This document shows, one piece after another, positions 1 to 5,608 of a stretch of DNA of 11,331 nucleotides. The position numbers and the translations under genes were made by a program. Each line of letters opens with the position of its first letter. Position 1 is the first letter of the stretch. The notes beneath the pieces were generated by a model that had not been told where the DNA came from, did no database searches, and was given only the letters and a program-made list of their open reading frames with translations. Location: positions 1-11,331 of the forward strand of contig DYHL01000070.1 in the NCBI GenBank assembly GCA_020724185.1, written 5' to 3'. The stretch comes from Candidatus Nitrosymbiomonas sp. (GTDB lineage: Bacteria; Sysuimicrobiota; Sysuimicrobiia; Sysuimicrobiales; Humicultoraceae).

Positions 1-722
1 GGGGTGGGTGCAGGTGTCACGGTGGGCGCCGGCGTGGGACCAGGAGAAGGCACGACCTGGCCCGGAGTGGGCCGCCAGGGGACCGTGCCGGTCGCCGCAG
101 GTCCGGGAGTCGCCAGGCCGCCGGCGTAGTTGCGGAGCTGCACGTTGCCCGACACCATCCGCTGCTGCACACGGGCACCGGTCGCCTTGGTGACCTCGAT
201 CTCCGTCGCCAGGCGGACAACAGCGGCCGGGTTGTCGCCGGCGCCGCACGCGCCCGAGGCCTCACAGTAGGAGAACCTCACGCTTGAAACGTGTGCGGCC
301 AGGGGCTGGGCTCCGGCCAGAGGCGGGCAAGTGCCGTTCGTTGCCAGGATCGTCCGGTCGAAGGTGTTGCCAGGGCCACCGCTGTAGCCGAAGCGAACCG
401 TATAGGTGCATCCGGGGTACTGTGGATTGTCGCCACCGATCTCGAGGTCCACCTGCGAGGGAGCAGCCGCGATCAGGCGCCGTGACCACCGGGCTTCCGC
501 GACCAGCTTGTCGAGCGCCACGCGCGCGTTCTGCTGGACGTCCAGGAAGTCCTCGCCCATTCCGAACGAGCGGACCGCGTTGGTCACCAGTCCGTAGATT
601 GCCACCAGTGCGATCACCAGGACGCCCAGCGCCACCAGAATCTCCAGGAGCGAGAGGCCGCGGGCATCCTGTGGGGCCTGAGCCAGGCGGCGGAGCATTC
701 TGCGTAATAGGTGCGTCACCAT
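1..722 (-). CDS. PilW-like type IV minor prepilin, partial (C-terminus beyond left edge)
   Basis: The frame is open from the start to the left edge (240 residues seen, no stop), so the protein is incomplete. Residues 1-22 are a basic leader ending in Arg-Gly. The next residues LSLLE match the prepilin-peptidase site, with Gly22 at -1 and Glu27 at +5, followed by a hydrophobic helix (about 23-47). The stretch QQNARVALDKL after the helix is typical of PilW-like minor pilins. Four cysteines, at about residues 110, 131, 152 and 158, could form disulfides. Residues 205-240 are a Pro/Thr-rich tail (12 Pro, 8 Thr and 1 Ser in 36). I chose ATG at 722; GTG at 719 is equally possible, with AGGAG at 726-730 upstream. 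The PilV-like gene ends 6 bases before it, so the two are surely co-transcribed. Known of the family: PilW-like proteins belong to the priming complex of type IV pili. Role here is inferred. Confidence 0.85.
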   Translation of the reverse strand, partial: MVTHLLRRMLRRLAQAPQDARGLSLLEILVALGVLVIALVAIYGLVTNAVRSFGMGEDFLDVQQNARVALDKLVAEARWSRRLIAAAPSQVDLEIGGDNPQYPGCTYTVRFGYSGGPGNTFDRTILATNGTCPPLAGAQPLAAHVSSVRFSYCEASGACGAGDNPAAVVRLATEIEVTKATGARVQQRMVSGNVQLRNYAGGLATPGPAATGTVPWRPTPGQVVPSPGPTPAPTVTPAPT

Positions 723-728
723 CGGCTC

Positions 729-1202
729 CTATGGGCTGGGGCGCCTGTACATGTCGCGCACCACGGCCGAACTCACCTGGGCCAGGGTCTGCCCGCGGAA
801 CTTCACCTGAACCGTCACCCACTTCATCGCGTTCGGGTGATTGTACTCGGTAAGCCAGGAGGGATGAGCGGACGAGGGGCTCAGATCCACCTGGTTCACC
901 AGCACCTGAAAGGCGTAGTTGCCGTAGGGCGCCCCGAAGTTCGTCAAGGGCTGGGCCGCAATGGCATCGAATTGCGCGGTCCACCCGGCAGAGGAGCTCT
1001 GCGACTCCGGCCGGGACCTGACCTCTTCCAGCACCCGCACCGCGAGGGCGCTCGCCACGGTAGTGTTGCCGCCCTGGCTGGTCACCTGAATCAAGATGAG
1101 AAACGCGCGCGTGATGAGCAGAATGGACATGGCCAGGACCGTCAGGGCGACGATCACTTCTATGAGCGTGAAGCCGCGATCGCGCCTTTCCATGGCGATC
1201 AC
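729..1202 (-). CDS. PilV-like type IV minor prepilin
   Basis: A 157-residue prepilin. The leader is about 10 residues long and ends in Gly10, followed by the classic FTLIEV motif with Glu15 at +5, then a hydrophobic helix to about residue 34. The downstream stretch ALAVRVLEEVRSRPES resembles the PilV family. The rest is a small globular domain without cysteines. I chose GTG at 1202 because its GTGA overlaps the TGA of the methyltransferase-like gene by 4 bases, a usual arrangement for translational coupling, and GGGAG lies just upstream (1206-1210). ATG at 1193 is the alternative and leaves a shorter leader. The PilW-like gene follows after 6 bases. The pair would supply minor pilins to a type IV pilus or pseudopilus; no assembly ATPase, platform protein or prepilin peptidase is seen in this window, so the machinery must be encoded elsewhere. 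Confidence 0.87.
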   Translation of the reverse strand: MIAMERRDRGFTLIEVIVALTVLAMSILLITRAFLILIQVTSQGGNTTVASALAVRVLEEVRSRPESQSSSAGWTAQFDAIAAQPLTNFGAPYGNYAFQVLVNQVDLSPSSAHPSWLTEYNHPNAMKWVTVQVKFRGQTLAQVSSAVVRDMYRRPSP

Positions 1203-1747
1203 CCGCTCCCTATCTTGTCCTCCCGCACGCACATCACGAAGATGGCCGAGGAGCACCACCGGAACACGGGGCTTATGGCGTGCACGAAGTACCCGGGCAG
1301 GGGAACGCGGAGAATCCCCTTGAAGACTATCGGCGCGAGGCCAGCCCGCTTAAGCCTGCGGAGCCACTCCAGCCGGCCGAACCGGTGGATGTGGGTCGGG
1401 TCGCGGTCAATGATACCGAACACCCATCCGGCCGGCGAGTCGTGGACCGGTGCCGCGACGGCCAGCAGTCCGGCGGGAGCCAGCAGGTCGTGCAGCCGCC
1501 CCCGGGCCAGGCGCGTGGTATAGGCAGGGACGTCCAGCAGCGACCCGGCCGGCCGTAGCCGCCGGATCTCGCGGAGATAACCGACGATCTTGTGCCGAGG
1601 GTTGAACCAGTCGTAGCGGCCTGCGTAGTTCGAGATCCCGGCGAAGTAGTCCTGGTCGAACGTACTTTCGTCGAAAACAGGCAGCTTCACTGCACGGCTA
1701 CTGACAGCCGCACAGATGCCCGGCTCGAGCGCCTTCTCCTGTGCCAT
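1199..1747 (-). CDS. Class I SAM-methyltransferase-like protein lacking the SAM-binding core
   Basis: A 182-residue protein. Its N-terminal part (STFDQDYFAG, then YDWFNPRHKI and LREIRRLRPAGSLLDV, to about residue 73) looks like the lead-in to motif I of a class I methyltransferase that often sits among glycan genes. The expected glycine-rich GxGxG loop and the following acidic residue are absent. Instead Val73 runs straight into PAYTTRLARGRLHDLL and LLAVAAP, which resemble the region after motif III. The C-terminal part with DRDPTHIHRF is also typical. Relatives are usually about 240-260 residues, so roughly 60-80 appear missing around position 1530, in frame. It is probably inactive or has another role. 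ATG at 1747 has GAGG four bases upstream. The PilV-like gene overlaps its end by 4 bases. An assembly error is possible. Family call is fairly sure; function is not. Confidence 0.7.
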   Translation of the reverse strand: MAQEKALEPGICAAVSSRAVKLPVFDESTFDQDYFAGISNYAGRYDWFNPRHKIVGYLREIRRLRPAGSLLDVPAYTTRLARGRLHDLLAPAGLLAVAAPVHDSPAGWVFGIIDRDPTHIHRFGRLEWLRRLKRAGLAPIVFKGILRVPLPGYFVHAISPVFRWCSSAIFVMCVREDKIGSG

Positions 1748-1767
1748 GTACCCTCTTTGTACCCATA

Positions 1768-1794
1768 AGCCCGCGCGCGCAGACCGCGCGGGCT
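1768..1794 (-). terminator. GC-rich stem-loop, possible intrinsic terminator or attenuator
   Basis: A perfect 10-base inverted repeat, AGCCCGCGCG at 1768-1777 and CGCGCGGGCT at 1785-1794, encloses a 7-base loop. It begins on the last base of the stop codon of the membrane protein gene and ends 20 bases before the methyltransferase start. The bases that follow in the direction of transcription (TTATGGG) are not a true U-run, so termination may be partial, or the hairpin may instead act as an RNA stability or processing element. Confidence 0.4.
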
Positions 1795-2966
1795 CACCAG
1801 CCCAGCGCCCGCACCCAGTACACACCCATCCCGTTGATCGCGATGCCGGCCGCCAGCAACGCCCAGTCGGTAACCCGCGGCCGGCCGCAGAGGGAGTGGG
1901 CCAACAGCACAAGCACCGGCACCCACCAGTCCAGACTGTACCGGTACCCGTACTGCACCCAGCCAACGGAGAAGTAGAACAGCATCGGCACGAGCATGCT
2001 CAGAATCACAGCAGCCCAGGGAAGCCACTCCCGCCGGTCTGCGCGGGTGAACAGCAGGCGGACGATGACCGGGCTGGTGATCCAGAGGGCCATCCCCCAC
2101 GGCGACGGCCTCAGGTACGGCGGGTTGGGAATCACATCCGGAAGGCGCAGGAACATGGCGACAAGGTGCTCGGGTACGAAATGGACGTTGAAGAACCCCC
2201 ACCGGGCCGCGGCCTTTGCGTTTACCGCGGACATTGAGTGCAGTGCGTATCCCGTCTGCAGGGGGTCGCCGAAGCGCAGGACGTTGTAGGCCAGGTAGAT
2301 CGCCATGCCCGCGGCACTGGCCAGCGCGAACTGCACCAGCGATCGCAGCGACCGGTGGCGGAGCCCGAGGAGCAGGGCTACCGCCGGCACTGCTGGCAGC
2401 ACGCTCAGGCGGGTCAGCCAGGCCGCCGCCAGAACTGCTCCAACCGCCAGCGGCCGCGCCCGGCCAGCCATTTCCCACACCAGCACCGCCATCGCCAGAA
2501 CCACAACCACCTGCGCGAAGAACCAGGTGGTGCCGATCGCCGCCGCCGACCACAGCACGCTGCCGAAGGCCAGCGCCGCCGCGCAGAACAGCCGCACCGC
2601 GGGCGGGAAGCCCATGCGGCGCAGCGCCGCCGCCAGCACCGCCGCGGCAGCCGCGGCCAGGACCTGCCCGATGCGGCCCTGGTCAGTGCCCTCGCCCTGC
2701 AAGGCCACCACGGGCATCAACAGAACCGCCGGGACCGGCGGGAACGGTGCATACACCCGGCCTCCGACGCGAATGATGTCGTGGTAGTAATCCGGGATGT
2801 GGCGAAGGTCCACACGACCCTCGAGAAAGGCCTGGGCCATGTAAACGAAGTGCCGGTACGCGGTGTTGGTGCGTGGCGTCACGGCGACATAGACACCCAG
2901 CACCACCGCGAAGATCAGAACTGGCTCCAGCCACGCGCGCCTGGCGATCCTCTCCATCAGCAGCAC
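1794..2966 (-). CDS. Polytopic membrane protein, GT-C glycosyltransferase-like, function unknown
   Basis: A 390-residue protein with many hydrophobic spans: one at about residues 15-29, several between 80 and 210, and a group near the C-terminus. The first external loop contains RHFVYMAQAFLEGRVDL, then a PDYYHD stretch, then YAPFPPVPAVLLMPVVAL. This arrangement recurs in a group of uncharacterised bacterial membrane proteins that resemble GT-C glycosyltransferases of the GT39/GT87 type. The usual GT-C acidic pair in the first loop is not clear, so catalysis cannot be claimed from sequence alone. The start is uncertain: GTG at 2966 (used here) or ATG at 2957. Neither has a good ribosome site; the nearest purine-rich stretch, GGAGGG at 2992-2997, is too far upstream. 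It is divergent from the Gpi18-like gene and upstream of the methyltransferase and prepilin genes, which suggests a role in surface glycan or glycoprotein making. Confidence 0.75.
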   Translation of the reverse strand: MLLMERIARRAWLEPVLIFAVVLGVYVAVTPRTNTAYRHFVYMAQAFLEGRVDLRHIPDYYHDIIRVGGRVYAPFPPVPAVLLMPVVALQGEGTDQGRIGQVLAAAAAAVLAAALRRMGFPPAVRLFCAAALAFGSVLWSAAAIGTTWFFAQVVVVLAMAVLVWEMAGRARPLAVGAVLAAAWLTRLSVLPAVPAVALLLGLRHRSLRSLVQFALASAAGMAIYLAYNVLRFGDPLQTGYALHSMSAVNAKAAARWGFFNVHFVPEHLVAMFLRLPDVIPNPPYLRPSPWGMALWITSPVIVRLLFTRADRREWLPWAAVILSMLVPMLFYFSVGWVQYGYRYSLDWWVPVLVLLAHSLCGRPRVTDWALLAAGIAINGMGVYWVRALGW

Positions 2967-2988
2967 GGGTTCGACGCGCGCGGGTCAA

Positions 2989-3008
2989 GGTCCCTCCGGC
3001 CAGGAACC
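2989..3008. promoter_or_regulatory. Imperfect inverted repeat between divergent genes, possible operator
   Basis: GGTCCCT (2989-2995) and AGGAACC (3002-3008) pair over 6 of 7 positions around a 6-base centre. The repeat sits inside the 64-base gap that separates two divergent membrane glycosyltransferase-like genes, where a shared operator would be expected. I see no convincing -35/-10 pair on either strand here. In a GC-rich genome such a match can arise by chance. Confidence 0.22.
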
Positions 3009-3030
3009 AGACGCTCTCCGTGGAATCTCC

Positions 3031-4335
3031 GTGCAGATGACAAGCGGTGCCATACAGCCCAAGCTGGCCGATGTCCTGCTCGCCAACCGGGAGGTACGCG
3101 TGTGGCGGACGCTGGCGGCCTGCGCCTTGCTGCTGCGGTTCTTGATCATGCCCTACGGCGGATTCCCGGTGGACATCGGGACGTTCAGGGCATGGGCGGT
3201 CGGCCTGGCCGAGAAAGGCCCAGCGGCGTTCTACGGCGCTGGGTTCGCCGACTACCCTCCCGGCTACCTGTACGTCCTCTGGGCCATAGGTGAGATCAAC
3301 CAGGTCGTCCGCTTCAGCGATCAGGCCTTCATGTTCGCCCTCAAGCTGCCCTCGGCGGTCTGCGACGTCGCGGCGGCATGGGTGGTCTTCGTCCTGGCAC
3401 GGCAGATGGGATCGGGGTGGGCTCTTCCCCTCTCGGCCTCGTACCTGTTCAACCCGGGGATCGTCTTCAACAGCGCGTACTGGGGCCAAGTTGACGCGGT
3501 CGGGGCCTTGTTCGCGCTTTCCGGCGTCGCGCTGCTGCGCGCACCATCCCCGTTGCTCCCGGCCGTGCTGCTCACAGTCGGAGCCCTGATCAAGCCCCAG
3601 ACCGCTCCGGCGATGATCCCGGCCGCCCTCTACCTGGTGCGGGCGCTAACACAGCCACCTCACGGCCCTCCTCGCTGGGGTCTGCTCCTGGGCGCTGCGG
3701 CCGCTGCGTTTGCCGCCCTGGTGCTCATCATCCTGCCGTTTGGGCTGAGCCCGCTCGGACTGATTGGCATCCTGCGCGTGTCGCTAGGGGTCTATCCCTA
3801 CAGCAGCGTCATGGCCTTCAACTTCTGGGGTGCAGTGCAAGGATTCTGGGTAGAGGATCAGGTGCGGTGGCTGGGGGTCCCTCTGTACGCGTATGGATCG
3901 ACCGCAGCGGTCGCTGCGCTAGCGGTGGTGGCGGTCGGGGCAATGAGGTGCCCGACGCTTCGCGGGACGATCCTGGCCTGCTCGGCGGCGCTGCTGGCGA
4001 CTTTCGTGTTCCCGACCAGAATACACGAGCGCTACCTGCTCACTGCCATCCCGTTCTTCGCCGCGGCTGCGGCTGCCGACAGACGGATGGTCGGGGTCTA
4101 CGCGACGCTCTCGGCGGTGTTCGCGTTCAACCTGCTCTTCGCGTACACGCGCCCCTACATCCAGACGTTCACGCTGCCGGGCTGGCTGGAGTCCACCCTC
4201 TTTTCAACCGCCGGCATTCGCGCGCTAAGCGTGACCACGATCCTGGCCTTCCTGGCCGCGATCTGGATCCTCTTCACGCAGGCCCGCGAGCCAGTCGGCG
4301 TGTCGCAGCACTTGGCCCCTAGATCCACGACCTGA
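3031..4335 (+). CDS. Gpi18-like GT-C mannosyltransferase
   Basis: A 434-residue integral membrane protein. After the first span, the loop carries PVDIGTFRAW with Asp48, the likely catalytic-type acidic residue of GT-C enzymes. Further on are DYPPGYLYVLW (about 74-84), NPGIVFNSAYWGQVDAV (about 141-157), KPQTAP (about 190) and TRIHERYLL (about 329-337). This set is characteristic of bacterial Gpi18/PIG-V-like and related mannosyltransferases (COG5542 type), which use a polyprenyl-phosphate sugar on the outer face of the cytoplasmic membrane. The acceptor cannot be read from sequence. The start may be GTG at 3031 or ATG at 3037; neither has a clear ribosome site. It is the only plus-strand gene in the window and its 3' end overlaps the PMT gene by 17 bases in convergent orientation. 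Confidence 0.85.
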   Translation: MQMTSGAIQPKLADVLLANREVRVWRTLAACALLLRFLIMPYGGFPVDIGTFRAWAVGLAEKGPAAFYGAGFADYPPGYLYVLWAIGEINQVVRFSDQAFMFALKLPSAVCDVAAAWVVFVLARQMGSGWALPLSASYLFNPGIVFNSAYWGQVDAVGALFALSGVALLRAPSPLLPAVLLTVGALIKPQTAPAMIPAALYLVRALTQPPHGPPRWGLLLGAAAAAFAALVLIILPFGLSPLGLIGILRVSLGVYPYSSVMAFNFWGAVQGFWVEDQVRWLGVPLYAYGSTAAVAALAVVAVGAMRCPTLRGTILACSAALLATFVFPTRIHERYLLTAIPFFAAAAAADRRMVGVYATLSAVFAFNLLFAYTRPYIQTFTLPGWLESTLFSTAGIRALSVTTILAFLAAIWILFTQAREPVGVSQHLAPRSTT

Positions 4336-5608
4336 ACCACATCATCCGCATCATCCGCTCGTTGCTCATCGGCAGCGCCGACAGCACCGGGTAGTACGCC
4401 ACGAACCACCCAACCGCCAGCGCTATGAAGAACCACACCACGACCCCTCCCACCCGCGCACGCACGCGCGCCAGCACCGCGGCCAGACCCATGATCAGAA
4501 ACGGCAGCGCAGGCAGGTAGTGGTACAGGAACAGCGGCCGGCTGATGAAGGCGTACTGAAGGTACGAGATCGCGAACCCGGCCAGCAAGAAAGTCTCGGG
4601 CATCGCGCGCGTGCGCACAGCACGCCAGGCGACCAGGCAGAACGCCGGCAGTCCGGCCCACCAGATGATCGGGTTGCCGATGGCCAGGATGCCGCGATGG
4701 ATCTGCGGCGCGGCCTCGTAGTACTCGTACCAGATCGGCCGGATCAGCACCGGCCAGGACCACCACCGCGACTGGTACGGATGTCCCTGGGTGAGACTCG
4801 CGTGAAACTCGTACATTGACACCTGCTGCGCTACCCACTCGCGCACCGTGTGCCCCAGCATGAAGTACGGAATGTAGGTCAGCAGGTAGACCGCCACCGG
4901 CACCAGGACAAACGCCGCCGCGACGTGGCGGACGTCCCCGCGCGGCAGAGCGATTCGGCCCCACCCGCGCAGCAGCGCCAGTGTCACCGGGATCGTGGAC
5001 AGGGGCACAACCGTGGTCCATTTCGTGGCGATCGCGCAGCCCGCTGCTGCGCCGGCGAGGTAGAGCCAGCGCACCTCGCGTCCCGAGGGCTCCTCGGGAC
5101 GGTCCAGGCGGCCACGCAGGTACTGCCAGAACGCGGCGTAGGCCCCGAACAGAAACAGGGTCAGGAAGATGTCGGGCTTGGCGATCCGGCTCTCGACAAA
5201 GATCAACCCGTCGGTGGCGATCAGAAGCGCGCTGGCTGCTGCGACGAACCGGTCCCGGAACAGAATGGCGGCCAGCGCGTAGACCACTGCCGCCAGGAGC
5301 GTGCCGGCCACCGCGCTGGCGATACGCCAGCCTACCGCGCGATCGCCGGCCAGCCGGATTCCGGCAGCGATGATCAGTTTCGACAGCGGCGGGTGGGTGC
5401 GCTCCTCGGTCACCTCCACCCCGGCCAGGATTTGCTGCGCCGCCTTCGCATAGTAGATCTCGTCGAAGACCATGTGCGCAGGCGTCTGCAGGCGCGGCAG
5501 GCGCACAAGGGCCGCGAAAAGGACGATCCCGAGCAGCAGCATGGCCGCGCGCCGGGACTCCCGCGGAACAGGGGCGACGGGCCCGGGCTCCTCAGCGGGG
5601 TGCGCCAT
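4319..5608 (-). CDS. PMT-family (GT39) polyprenyl-phosphate-mannose--protein mannosyltransferase
   Basis: A 429-residue membrane protein. Motifs of the PMT family appear in order: FDEIYYAKAAQ with the acidic pair Asp49-Glu50; THPPLSKL (71-78); WRI at 94-96 followed by GTL; DGLIFVESRIAKPDIF (133-148); KWTTV; YIPYF; then HPYQSRWWSWPVLIRPIWYEY in the C-terminal half. The family transfers mannose from a polyprenyl or dolichyl phosphate donor to Ser/Thr of exported proteins. It is shorter than eukaryotic PMTs (about 750) because the MIR domain is absent, as in bacterial members. ATG at 5608 is supported by AGGAGG at 5613-5618. The start lies inside the end of the transglutaminase gene (17-base overlap), so translation is probably coupled. 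It is the last gene of the minus-strand block. The sugar being mannose is inferred from the family. Confidence 0.92.
   Translation of the reverse strand: MAHPAEEPGPVAPVPRESRRAAMLLLGIVLFAALVRLPRLQTPAHMVFDEIYYAKAAQQILAGVEVTEERTHPPLSKLIIAAGIRLAGDRAVGWRIASAVAGTLLAAVVYALAAILFRDRFVAAASALLIATDGLIFVESRIAKPDIFLTLFLFGAYAAFWQYLRGRLDRPEEPSGREVRWLYLAGAAAGCAIATKWTTVVPLSTIPVTLALLRGWGRIALPRGDVRHVAAAFVLVPVAVYLLTYIPYFMLGHTVREWVAQQVSMYEFHASLTQGHPYQSRWWSWPVLIRPIWYEYYEAAPQIHRGILAIGNPIIWWAGLPAFCLVAWRAVRTRAMPETFLLAGFAISYLQYAFISRPLFLYHYLPALPFLIMGLAAVLARVRARVGGVVVWFFIALAVGWFVAYYPVLSALPMSNERMMRMMWFRSWI

Noticed and set aside
262..984. A 240-codon open frame on the minus strand
   Set aside because: It crosses both prepilin genes in another frame. 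The two overlapping frames that carry prepilin cleavage motifs and ribosome sites explain the region better.
2967..3030. Sigma-70-type or GGAAC-type promoters between the divergent genes
   Set aside because: TTGACC and GGAAC words occur, but no properly spaced partner box is visible on either strand.
2238..3293. A 351-codon open frame on the plus strand
   Set aside because: It runs antisense to the GT-C-like membrane gene and across the start of the Gpi18-like gene; composition is Arg/Gln/His-rich with no motif.
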